Shown in pieces: positions 27,232 to 40,200 of a DNA stretch of 64,000 nucleotides. The stretch comes from Antedon mediterranea (Eukaryota; Echinodermata; Crinoidea; Comatulida; Antedonidae). The position numbers and the translations under genes are program-made. Each line of letters begins with the position of its first letter. The first letter of the stretch is position 1. The stretch covers positions 21,615,001 to 21,679,000 of the forward strand of contig NC_092680.1 of the NCBI RefSeq assembly GCF_964355755.1, written 5' to 3'. The notes beneath the pieces were generated by a model. That model was not told the origin of the DNA, ran no database searches, and saw only the letters and a program-made list of their open reading frames with translations.

Positions 27232-27249
27232 GGTATATACCCAGGGACG
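27167..27249 (+). pseudogene. tRNA-Asn-type unit 6 with insertion in T arm
   Basis: Anticodon GTT and the 5' half are mostly normal (GTGACGC and GGATAGC changes), but about nine extra bases (cggtatata) interrupt the 3' side of the T stem. This would prevent a normal tRNA fold. Confidence 0.75.
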
Positions 27250-27328
27250 ATATCGATTTACTCAATTTCTATTTTGTTTGTTCATTAAATTTTACCAATT
27301 ACAAACAATTAAACATTCAAACCAATAT

Positions 27329-27334
27329 GTCTCT

Positions 27335-27395
<61 letters not shown>

Positions 27396-27402
27396 AGGGA
27401 CG
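27329..27402 (+). tRNA. tRNA-Asn (anticodon GTT), intact
   Basis: 74 nt. GTCTCTG pairs with CAGGGAC (one T-G wobble), with a normal D arm, an anticodon stem TTCGG/CCGAA around CTGTTAA (anticodon GTT) and a T arm GGTGG/CCACC around TTCAAGC. It matches the standard animal tRNA-Asn closely. Confidence 0.92.
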
Positions 27403-27480
27403 ATATGGATTTACTCAATTTCTATTTTATCTCTTCAAAAAATTTTATAAATTTTAAACAATAAAAAGTCTAAAAAATAT

Positions 27481-27499
27481 GTCTCTGTGGCGCAATCGA

Positions 27500-27547
<48 letters not shown>

Positions 27548-27554
27548 AGGGACG
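27481..27554 (+). tRNA. tRNA-Asn (anticodon GTT), one D-loop change
   Basis: As the intact copies, except that the conserved D-loop GG is GA ('aatcgattagcg'), which removes one invariant G. All stems pair. It is possibly functional, with lower confidence. Confidence 0.75.
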
Positions 27555-27630
27555 ATATCGATTTACTCAATTTCTATTTTATTTTTCAATAAATTTTACA
27601 AATTTAAACAATAAAAAGTCTAACCAATAT

Positions 27631-27636
27631 GTCTCT

Positions 27637-27697
<61 letters not shown>

Positions 27698-27704
27698 AGA
27701 GACG
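27631..27704 (+). tRNA. tRNA-Asn (anticodon GTT), intact with perfect acceptor stem
   Basis: GTCTCTG pairs with CAGAGAC with seven Watson-Crick pairs. D, anticodon (GTT) and T arms are normal. This is the last unit of the roughly 150-bp tandem array. Confidence 0.92.
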
Positions 27705-28294
27705 ATATGGTTTTAATCAATTTCTATTTATTTTTTATATAATTGTCATGCACAAATTCCAAATAATAAAACATTCTAACCATTGTCTCAAGTCCTTTGA
27801 TTGCGTCTCAACGCCAGCTGTTTATTCAATCTCTGGTAAACGTTATGTTTATAGCGCCCTCACTCGCTCGGGGACTTTGGCAACACTCTAATATAAATCT
27901 TGAAGTACATTTTGTTTACGTTAGAAACAACAATAAATTACTTATTAATACTTGTAATATATGACATATTGGCTTTCACTATATATGCATATACCTTTTC
28001 AAATCTGTTGAAGATCGTTCAACGTTCAGAAATATAATAGATGTCTGTTTCAGAATCAAATTACTAGCCTAGGCCTAGGCTCGGTCTCGAACAAGCTTAC
28101 CGAAATACCAACCGCTATCCGTACCTGCCGCCGTTACCCACTCAGCTACTACTACTAGGCCTAGCTCGCACTACACTGAAGTTTGGACTAGGGATGAGTT
28201 TTTTACAATCTGACCACAACTTCTAACCTAGGTCCAGATCAGGCAGGAGGTGTTTTAGGCCTAGGTCTAGACCTTTATAGCCTAGCCTAAAATA

Positions 28295-31200
28295 ATGAGT
28301 TCGTAAGTACTTTTTTTTGGTCATTATTTTAGTCTGTTTTTAATACCCAGTGAGAATTATAATATTAATACTAAACTAGGCCTAGGGCCTAGCCTATTAT
28401 TTGTTTGATATTAATACTAAACTAGGCTAAGGCCTATCTAGCCTATTATTTGATTGATATTATTATACTAAACTAGGCTGGGCCTAGCTAGCCTATTATT
28501 TGATTGATATTAATACTAAACTAGCCTAGGCCTAGCCTATTGATTGATGGATATTTTAGATCATAGCTAGCTCTAATCTAATCATAATGTAAGTTTTAAT
28601 GAAGTTAATAATAAAAAAACTATTGTTTTAATTTTAATAATATTATTATTATTATAATTGTTTGTCATTTATCGGGATATGTGCATGATGGAGTAATTTT
28701 TAATGTACTTAGTATGATGTGTATTACCGTACTATTATTTAGTAAAATGCAACATCCGTCAAAATTGCAAAAGTATACGATATTGAAATAGCATGGCATA
28801 ATCTAACTGTTCTGTGGGTCTTAAAGAGGTCAATTAGGGCCTAGCCTGTTTTATATACCCACATCCAATAAGTTTCAAAATCATTTTCTAAGTAAGTAAC
28901 TAGACGTTCCTTTCACAGAACACTAAAAAAACAACTAGAAAAGAGGCGTAAGGATTTGAGGGAATCCATGACTGATTCAACAATTCAAGATGAAACAACC
29001 CTGGAAAATACGGGCACGATTCCACTCAGAACGAGAGCTGTAAGATATCATTTATATATACTCAATTGTTTACAACTGCTGGAATACAATTAAAATGTTT
29101 TTTTTTTTTATTTAAATATCTCAATAATTGCTATTTGTAGGACTAATCATAAGCAGATGCAAGGAATGGCCCAGCCTAAAGTTCAGAAATTAAAATGCAA
29201 AAGATAGGATAAGTTCAGCACTTAATTTAACCATTTTAGGCCCTCTGCTACAACTGTCTACAATCCTGCTGCTAATAAATAATCTGATGTTTCCTTTTTT
29301 TTTACAGAATTTGGAAGTTAGTGATAAAGCGGACGGCAACTTAAGTGGTTCTGATGTTGATGTAAGTTGTTCTTAAATCTTATTTTCAAGAATGTAGTCT
29401 ATTAACATATTGACCTCAGACTGTGTACTATCATTTAAATATCTGTCATTTATCATAATTATATGCAATAAAAGTGGGATATTCCCACAAAAGAGAAAAA
29501 CAAAAAAAAGTCAAAACAAAAATAAGATTCTTGAAAATGATCAAATAGTAAATGTCAAATTCTAAAAAAATGTGTTCTGTCTCTTTAATCTTTCAGAAAT
29601 AACACATTTACATTGTTTTGCTAACAAATAAATATAAATAGAAATTTATTTTATTTTTTTATACTAGAGAATCGAAGAATTACAAGATGCGGAAAACCTA
29701 GTAGAAAATCTTGCATCTAAGAGAGAAGAAAAAAGAAAAGAGGTAATAAGGGTGTTTTAGTTGTCATTCTTATGTTTAGTTGTTGCCAATCTATCTTCAA
29801 TTTAGTCAGACGCGTTGGCTAGTCTAGCCAAGTCAGAATCACCTGTGTAGGCCTTAAAATCAGTTCTTAACTTGTATTGTTCCCCAAAAACATGAACAAT
29901 AAAGATGAATAAAATCAGATTTTAATAGACCATTTTGCAGTTTTAATAAATTATTCACTTCTGAATTTAAAAACAAAAATTTTTAATAATTATTTCACTT
30001 ATAACTGACAATTTAGGTATTTTGCTTTGATTAAATTTTTTTGGATCCAGTTTTTGTCAAAGTGAGTAAACTATTATGTGACATGAAAATGGCATATTTA
30101 ACAAAAAATTGTAAAAAGGATGACGATAATAACATATCTTTAATAATTAAACTCAACTGTTGAATACATAGTGTAAGTATAAGGCGCCAACTAAGCCCTA
30201 TAAACTCAACTGTTGAATACATACAGTAGTGTAAGTATAAGGCGCCAACTAAGCCCTATATTGTGTATTTCAGTTATCAACTGCATTGGAATCCACCGAG
30301 GATGTGTCCAGTGTTAAACCTCCTGTGTCAAAACCCAGAAGGAAGCCTAAGACCCGGGCATTCCAAGAGGAAGATGAGATACCAGTGATAGCTGATGAGG
30401 AGAAAGAAGGAAGTGAAGGCAGTGCCAATGAAAAGGTTCCAGTCAGCAGGAGAAGAAAGGCTAGGCAATCAAAAGGTAATCAATATTTAACATTAATTTA
30501 ATATATCTTCTCCAATTAGTTTAAGAAAACATAATTGAAACTATAGACAACACTTTATACGGTAAGGGTAATAAAGATAATTTCTTTATAAGTGTATCAT
30601 CTCTTGAATTAGTAGTTTTTGGTTTTTTCTGTAAAAAAAAAATAAAGTCAGTTTTTGTTATCTTCAGTAACTTCCTTTGTTTTTAATGATACAATTCTTT
30701 TACGCATTTACCTAAAATTGAGTTTTAAGTAGTAAAATCCATTTTATTTATTTTCAGAACCAATGAATTTGGATGAGGCAGTGGTAGCTGCAAAAGCGGG
30801 CGGAGTATCTGCTGGCGATAAGACGCCCTCAAACATAAACACTGCAATCAAAGAGAGAATTAGAAGAAAGATACAGCATACCAAGGTGTGTAGTGTTTTA
30901 ATATTCTACAAATAGACTTTCTATCCTTACTTGAGATAATTGCTGTTTAATACTCAAAGTGTCTGAATAACAACATTTGTCATGTTAATTAATAATTGGA
31001 CTGTATTCAAATATTGTCCCTATTTAGTAAGTATTATCAAGTGACTCATGGTTTTTAACATTTATTTAGAAGTCTCCTTGTTTTATATTGTTTGCAAAGT
31101 TAAAACAATGTTCTGCAACTTTTAAAACATCTCCAGGCCTTTGAGTATTTTGAACATGATGATGTAACGCAAGATCATAAATAACAGGGACTTCATCAAT

Positions 31201-34200
31201 TTCATTACTTACATTTCAAAATCTTTTTATTTAAAAAAAATATCATCATTATTGGAGTAGTAACTCTTGTACAGTCTTTTAACATATCAACTTTCTTGGA
31301 GCGAGCCAGCAATAATTATTTTTTCTTGGTAGGAAAAAGAGGAACAGAAAATGAAAGATGATGTTGAGAATGACCAAGAGAAGGACCGACCAACGAGACG
31401 TTTAAGATCTCGACCAAGGACCACTGCTACCACTAGATTTGATGACCCTTCATTGGTTAGTAGTTTATTTCGACATACATATTATATTAAATGAAAAGTG
31501 TTTTATATTTATATAATATTATAAAACCATTTTGAATGATTATTATAAATTGTAACAATGTTGTGTCTCTCTGATACACCTATCTATCCCTATTAATCTG
31601 GTTTTGTTTATTCAGACAAACATACAGTACTACAGTAAATAAAAAGTGTTTATATTTATATAGTAATATTATAAAACCCATTTAAATGATTATTTTAAAT
31701 TATTACAAACAGCAGCAAGAGTATGTTGGTGTAATACATCAGATAGGACTTCCATTTATATGTTACAAACTTGCTCGCATTTAAATAGAGTCTTGCGGAA
31801 AAGACTATAAATCATTGCTTACTTCCATTTGAGTGAGTGAGTGACCGAGTGAGTGAGTGAGTGAATGGCCGAGCGGTTAAGATAGTGGAACCGTAATCCA
31901 TGGCCATAACATCTGCAAGTGTTCGAGGCTCACTCGCTCTATGGTTCTGGTGGTAGAACAAGTCTTCTCGGATAAGGTGGTAGAACAAGTCTTCTCGGAT
32001 AAGGACTATAAACCGTAGGTCCAGTGTATGCATATTGCTTGTCTGCACTTTAAAGAACCTAGTACATCTTTCGAGACGAGTAGGGGGTGTACTTGTGACA
32101 GACGTAATGGTGCCAGAGTTGGCTGCCAATGACACGATGTGACCCTTAGGGGAGAAGAATGTTGTTGAAAAGGTGTAACATTTTAGCCCACAGAGCTCTG
32201 ATCTTCATGAAATAAATGTCGCAATACATTACTTTGGTATTAAGTAGACTCCTACAGTAGATTGTACGGTTTTATTTAACAATATTGTGTCTCTGATTGA
32301 AATATGTTATTGCATATACCATTGCCAAGTAGACTGGTGTATGTTGATGTATCTTTCTATTAATCATTACATTTATTTAGATGACTAAAGAGGAACGAGC
32401 AAAGGAAGAAGAAAGAAAGAAGAATGAGGAGGTAGAAGCTGCGGCATTAGAGAAAGTAAAGAAATGGAAAGAAGCAGTGACAGCAATGAGGGTAACTCAC
32501 AATATGTTTTTAATTTCACATTATAAGCCATCATTAATCAGTACAGGAACATATAATTACAGTTGATTGAATCTTGAATATGCCCATTAATTTTACCAAA
32601 AAATGGATAGAAAAAAATTACCTGAAAAAACTATAATTTTAAGCAGAAAAAGAGTCAACTTGACTGGAAATCAATGGGTTTTGGTTGAATTTACCTATTT
32701 ATTTTGTATTTTTAAAAGTAAAAACCTTTTTTTTTATTCAGGAAGTGATTAACTTTAATAAAACTGTGAAATGGCCTAATAAAAGTCTTTTTTTTAATTA
32801 ATCTTCATTTTTTATAGATGAATCTCAACTGACACGGCATAACATTTTTCAAATAAGCCTTTCAACCTTTTTTATCATGAAATTTGCTTCTTTAAAATAA
32901 ATTTCTTTTTTTTTACATTAAATTGTTGACAATTGTTTTATTGATTTGATTTTTTTTTAAATACAGAAAGATCTCCCGAGCAATGAAATGTGCTACGATT
33001 TCTTTACTAAAAACTTTGAAAACCCACCAGAATCTGAAAGACAAGCAGTAGAGGATGAAGCAGGACCATCCACAAGACAAGAACCCCAACCAGAAGAAGC
33101 TGGAGAACCAGATGATTTTGAAGCATTGACATCAGATGCTTTTGTCCAGAAAGAAGATTGGCGTGATCGCCCCATAGAATATATTGGACCTCATTATCTT
33201 ACAATGCATGAGAGGAAAGATAAATTAGAAGGCTATTATTTTGTACCAAGTGTACGCACCAGTAAGTTTTTGTGAATGCCATGTCACCTGTATATCGGCA
33301 CTGTGAAATAATTTGCTATTTACATACTTGATTATTATTGTGTCTAGAGAATACAAATATTCCATGTGGACATTAGGACTCCACAAGAAAAATGTGATGT
33401 GCCCATATATGGACATGATGATGTCATATGACTACCATATTTGGGTATATCACTACCATTTTTAGGCACATCACACTTTTTGATAGTTTGATAGTGTAGA
33501 CATAGCTTAATATTCTGTAGTAGTAGTAATTGAAATTTTATTTATATTTCTATATTTTTAATTGATATTTCTAATCAGTTGCTGTTGAAGATAAGATATC
33601 AGAAGACGTAGAACCACGTTATTTAGAAGAGGAAGGATTTTATGTTGGCGTGCGACCTCAGGTGACATCACGCAACCAGAATGTTATGGAGGCCAGACTT
33701 TTGAAATCTTCTGATAAGGTATGAATACTAAACGTCCTTTTCATATTTATTCGATTATTGGTTTATAAAGGTCTGAATTTCTGTTGAAATTGTTCAACAA
33801 ATTCTTCATTCTTCCTAAATCTTTTGTAGGGTAAAAATTGGTTTGGAGATGACGGAAGGATTAAAGCATTGCCAAATCCAATCAAAACTATTCCATCTAG
33901 GCCTAGGATCCTAACCTCAGAAGATATTGAAGTTGATCTGAAAACTGTCTACAAAGCGGTATGAAAAGCATTCACTTATTGTCTATTTTTGGTAGAATTG
34001 TCTAGGGGTTCTCAGATCTGGAATGCTGACAGTGGATAAATTTGGGATGTGGGGTTGGAGGGGTATTATGTTATTCTTTGTTGTATAGTTTTTGTATTTG
34101 TATCGCTGGTTTGTTTAAATTGTTTTGTAATTTTACTGTGATTGTGATTTATGTACATGGGCCCTCTAGGATAACAAAAACTCTTACTGAAGAGGTCACC

Positions 34201-37200
34201 CAATATATATAGAACAAATAAATTTTAAAAAATCAATCAATCTACGGATGTAAGCTGATGAATATATAATGTAAGTGAGTATAGTTCTTCTAAATTGAAA
34301 GTTAGTGTTTTTATTTTCAGCCGGTTCTTTCAGAATTTGACAACCGTTTCATAGATGGTCAAGGAAGTGATTATGGTCAGTACCAGCTGGACATAGATGT
34401 GAACATGCTCATATTTACACATCATTCAATGTTCAGCAAGGAGCATTTATTGATCACAAAACTTCAGCAGTTGTTTGACCAATACCTGACCAGGAACAAG
34501 AAGGCTATGACTGAGTACTATTCTGATAAGGTAACCATTACATGTTCAAAGCATTGCTTGACAATTACTATATCCATAGTCACTACACAAATATAGGAGC
34601 AATCCGTAGTTGATTGATTACGCATTAACTAATGTCTTAGAAACTACACATTTTTATGTGGAAGATTTTATAGTTATGCATACTGGTTGTCAGCAGGGTA
34701 TTTGAACAACTCTAAGTTGTTAGTAAAAACACTAGCTTATATTACATATAAAGTAAATTTGCTCTTTATGAGTATATTTTTTTTTATTGTAAACTAATTT
34801 TTACTTTATTTAACTCACAAAATAAAAATATATTTAATTGAGTGATTCTCTTATATTCATCATCTATGTTTCTTTGAGTTTGAAATAATGATTTCTTTGT
34901 TTTAGTTGAGGGTTTTGAAATCAGCGTTGACAAATCTGCAAGGTCAATTGTTTGAACTGAAAGATTCTGAACTACCCATTGTTAATGAACTAGAAACAAA
35001 AGTTCACAATTATCAGCAAGAAATCAGGTAAAATTTAACATTTATGACAACCAATCAACTTGTATTTCACATTTATGTTTAATACTTGGAAAATGGTGAT
35101 TATTCGTTTTCAACGGAAATAAACCATAAGGTTTTATTGGGTCATCCTGAGCTTTGTTTTTTACTTTTAAGTTTATATTACAACCGTCCATTATTGTATT
35201 GTTAATTATGTGCTCGAATAAAATTGAATTGAATTAATTAAAGGAAATATTTAGAGGTTTACTGTAGTTTCAGTTATATTAGGAGTGATGTTGATTATTT
35301 AGTAGAAATGCATTAGCAACTATAGGTGCTGTACTACATATTATGTATAGGATTGTGTGGCATTGATTGTGATGTTTAGTAGGACCAGTATAAGTCTTTC
35401 ATTATAGAAAATTAAATTGCAAATGTTTTTTTAAAGACAAACTCGTAAGCTTCGGGATGGCGAAATGTCAAGTGATAGAAATCTTCTTCGTAACTTGCTA
35501 CACACTTGGAAAGAAACAAAAGCACTGAGAGAAAAACAAGAATGTACAAATTCACCAATTAAATTGACCATTAGAAAGTAAGTAGATTAGTATTATTTAT
35601 TTAGTAGTTTAAGTTCTATTTATTTAGCCGAAACCATTTAATTCATTTCAATGTAAATGTTTTTTATATGTTTACAAATGACAATAAATTTACTGGACTT
35701 GACTTTATTTATTTCAATTCCAATTATTTATTTCTTTTATCTCAAATATTGTAATGAAAAAAAAAACAGTTTTGTTGTACAGCAAATTTAGAGGGTCGAA
35801 ATCCCAGAGAGCAAAAGCTTAAGATGAACTGCGCTGAAACAGAACTTCTTTAAATATTTACAAAATATTATTTGTAAATAATGTAGAAAATTCCAATGAT
35901 ACTAAAAAGATAATGGAGAAAAAACAGAACAAAAACACAGATATTAAATGGTCAATAGTTTAATTTATCATTTTTTTGCCTCCAGAGAGCTGTCTGATAA
36001 AGCTACTGATGAACAAGCATGGAGATATGATTTAACTGAAGAGTTAGAAGAACTTAAAGAAATACATGAAAAAGAGTATAATGTGAAGATGAAAGTGTAC
36101 AAAGAAGAACTGGAACAATGGAAACAATTCATGAAGGAAAGGGTACAAACAAACAATTCTATATTTTGTTTTGTCTTTTGTGGGACCAACCCACCTTTAT
36201 TATTTCCTCTTTTTTTTTTTCTTTTTTTTCTTTACGTCAGGTAGAGATAGAAGTTGACAACATTTATAAGAATGAATGTGTTAAAATAGTCTAATACTTA
36301 ATTTATGAAAATGATATTCAAATAATGGCAATTTGTTGCACACACAAATACATATATACTCATGGTTTTAAACAATGCATTAAAATATATGATTTATACA
36401 GAAAAAAAAAATGGCTTATTAACAATACAAATGGTAACCACAATAAAAAAAAAGAAAAAAAAACTTATATTCTATATAAACATATCATTTATAGATTCAG
36501 GAATAATAAAAAGATTGTTTTTAATATTTCTCAAAACAGCAGTACCCAAAAGTGAATAGACCATTGGTTCACATATGAAGGAATCTTACACAAACATAAA
36601 GAATAGGAATTAATGTTGAGTACTCATCTAAAAATTAAACTATTTTAAGTGTACACAAGTGAATGATGCACTCTTGACCTACTGTATGGTTTAAGATCTT
36701 CTTGAAGAATTCAATTTGGTTTTTTAACTTAATTATATATTTTCAGAAGAAAAAGAACAAAAAGGCAAAGAGAGGCTCAAGGGAAGGTTTGGCAGAAAGC
36801 CAAGGAGAGTCTGACGTAGAGACACATGATGCTGTAGAAGTACCTAAACCTGAAAAACCAGAAAAAACATTCAATGAAGAAGAAGAGAAGATGAAGCTGA
36901 AACAGAAATACAAGCAGATTAGAAGAAAACCAGGTAAAAATTAAGTTTACTATTTACAATGGACGACATGTGTAGTTGAATAAAATACATCAAAACATGC
37001 TTAAGTCTAGCCATAGTTTACTTGTTGTTAGTCTTACTTGCTACTTTTACATGTTTTGGTAGGCTTCTACTATCACCAATAAACTGATATTACTTATGTC
37101 AACAAATAGTGTACTGTTTTATTTGAGTAGTAATTTACTTAATTTTAATAATAATAACTTGCCTTATATTTATAATAGGTCATAGCTTCAAATGTAAAAC

Positions 37201-40200
37201 AAGTTTATTGAATAACATTTCGTTATTTAGTATCTCATATCCATGAATCATGAGTTTTATCCTTTAGGATTGTCCCTCTATCCAAGGACACACCTTTTTA
37301 TGGACACTCCTATAAGATGACAATTTGTTTTTAATATTCTGTTTGTTTAATACAGGGGAACCATACATTTATCCTGAGCTGAGTAACACTGCGGTGGTGA
37401 CGCCCCCTAGTGATTGCCCAAAGTCTGAGCAAGCTCGTCGAACTGGCATGCAGAAGTGTCGATGCTTCATTAAAGTACTCATCAACGACAAGGAAGTCTC
37501 AAGAACTGGTGTCAGGTAATAGTCAACTCATTTGTAGTCTTGTAAGAGAAAGGGATAGAGTCACTCTTAAGCTCTGTCTACACTATCAAACTATTTTGAC
37601 AAAAAAGTGTGATGTGCCCAAATATGGTAGTGATATGACATCATCATGTACATCTCATTTTGTTGTCACATAAAGTTTGATAGTATAGACAAGGCTTTAT
37701 ACAATATAGGTATTATCCGTTTTAACCCTAGCAAATTTGTTTAGATCAAACAAAAGCATAATATAATGAGAATTTCTTTAAAGTAGAAACAATGATTTGT
37801 GTTTGTATTACCAAAATTTCTTTTCAAGTTGAAGTAGACCCCCACCCCCTCTCTCCATTAAAACACCCTTTTAAGTGGACATCCAAGACCCCCACCCCCT
37901 CTCTCTGTGGAAACACCCTTTTAAGTGGACATCCAAGACCCCCACCCCCTCTCTCTGTGGAAACACCCTTTTAAGTGGACATCCAATAGAGTTCTACTGT
38001 GTATTTATTTAATGGCCATTATTTGGATTTTTCAGAACATTATCATCAGATTTTACAATTCGTTTTGGAGAAATATTTAATGTTCAGATTGTTCAATGGC
38101 CTTTGAACATTAAGCTGCAGGTAGGATAACTCATTTTGATATTGGACAATGTATTACTTTATAATGTACTCGTGGGGTCCTTTTGATAGCGGAATGACCA
38201 GTAATACCAGATGTTCCCTTATTCGAGATTCAAGAAATTGCATTGGTCAGCTTAAAATGGAAATTCATTTTGCTTTGCATAATTAAGACAATAAAAGACA
38301 ATAAAAATACATCAAATTGCTTGCACAAACATCATATGCCAATGTTAAAATATGATTAATACTAATAGGCCAATATTAGAATACTGTTAATAGTTATTCT
38401 AGTTAAGTAGAGTGTACTGCAGCCTTTAACATGTTGATGGTTCAATACAGCAAACTAAACTCTGCGTCATAGTACTTGAATTCTAATAGAATATTTATTG
38501 TTAGGTATTTGAATCTGGAGCGTTCAACAACATGATAGCAGAAGTCTTTTTACCGATACCAGACACCAGGATGACATCAGATGTCGTTGAACTTGAAGAG
38601 ATAGACTTCAGTAGTGACCACAAAAGATCTTATAACCACAGTGCTGTTGGCAGTGGTAAAATTTTTTTCTAGTAGTAATATTAGTTGATGAACATAATTT
38701 ATTTTGATCACTTGTTTGGTTGGTATAATTTTAGAATCCTTTCAGTGTTAGTAGTTAGTAGGCTTAATATTGTGCTGTATCAATTCATTATGATCCAATT
38801 GTCCAAAATGTCTTGCATTTTTCACAAAGGTTGCATAATTGAGTTTAACTTCTTTTTAAAATCATTTGTACCATGTCTCGTGATATTTCTACAATATTCT
38901 TCACAAATCTCATCATTCGCAAGGTTTGTTTGTTTCTTCTCTATACTGGGTGACCTCTGACCTTTTTGCCATATATCTCTATACTGGGTGACCTCTGTAG
39001 TACACCTTTTTGCCATATATCTCTATACTGGGTGACCTCTGTAGTACACCTTTTTGCCATATATCTCTATACTGGGTGACCTCTGTAGTACACCTTTTTG
39101 CCATATATCTCTATACTGGGTAACCTCTGTAGTACACCTTTTTGCCATATATCTCTATACTGGGTGACCTCTGTAGTACACCTTTTTGCCATATATCTCT
39201 ATACTGGGTGACCTCTGTAGTACACCTTTTTGCCATATATCTCTATACTGGGTGACCTCTGTAGTACACCTTTTTGCCATATATCTCTATACTGGGTGAC
39301 CTCTGTAGTACACCTTTTTGCCATATATCTCTATACTGGGTGACCTCTGCAGTACACCTTTTTGCCATATTATATCTATATGTATTTTTTAAAATTCACA
39401 GGTTACACAGTGGAGCTTGGTGAAGGAGATAGTGTAAAGCATGTGACCCCATTGACCTCTGGTTCCATAGTGTCCAGTGTGGCTTGGGGTGTGGGGGATG
39501 ATAACAGGCCTTTGATTCCTCCAGAATCTCTGAATCCTCAAGATATCAAGTATGTATTTAGCTATTAAAAAACAAAATTACATGTTTTTGCTTTTTTTTT
39601 ATAAGATTGACATATATTTACATTGTGATAGCCATTTTGATAAATAATGTTATTTTCAACTAAATTTAAATGTATTTTAGGATGCAGCACCGGTATGACG
39701 CCTTATCGGCTTTAGGTGCTGGTGGGGTCATTGACATTGAGAAACTTTCTAATTGGATCAATGACGCAAGACTTGACCCCAATGACCCAGTCAATGCCAA
39801 CATCATCCATTCAGTCAAGGTATGACTACTTTAAACTGTTTGTGCTTGTCCTTATTTCAAACTGCATTTATGTGTAAAGTAGCTCGGTCAAACTAATTTG
39901 ACAAACAAAGTGTGATGTGCCCAAATATGGTAGTGATATGCCCAAATATGGTAGTGATATATGACATAATTATGTCCACAGAGTTTGATAGTGTAGACAG
40001 GGCTTAAGATTACATTATGATCTATTGTTGGCTTTACAATGAAACATGAAATAAGATAAAACTCCTAAACGTGGAAATGTGCACAATTGAGAATGTCAAC
40101 ATTTCAATTATCATACAAGCATTTCATTCTAAAACATTAAACAAATTCTCAGAATTCTACCTAATTCACATCACATTCTTTTGTCACATAAAGTTTGATA

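Larger units (their letters stand above)
26184..28294. promoter_or_regulatory. Shared upstream interval of FAM91A1 and CC2D2A with tRNA array
   Basis: The two genes are divergent and their start codons are 2.1 kb apart, so both promoters must lie here. The interval is dominated by the tRNA-Asn-type array (26453-27704). GGCCTAGGCC-like repeats occur near 28066-28290 just before the CC2D2A start. No TATA box or other core element can be claimed confidently. Confidence 0.5.

Noticed and set aside
31812-32135. 107-aa minus-strand frame
   Set aside because: Covers a tRNA-derived SINE and a gagtgagtgagtg run; no protein similarity recognised.
38938-39370. Another splice-junction array
   Set aside because: Although each unit has 'gggtgacct', neither the exon 19 donor (AGTG|GTAAA) nor the exon 20 acceptor region matches the unit.
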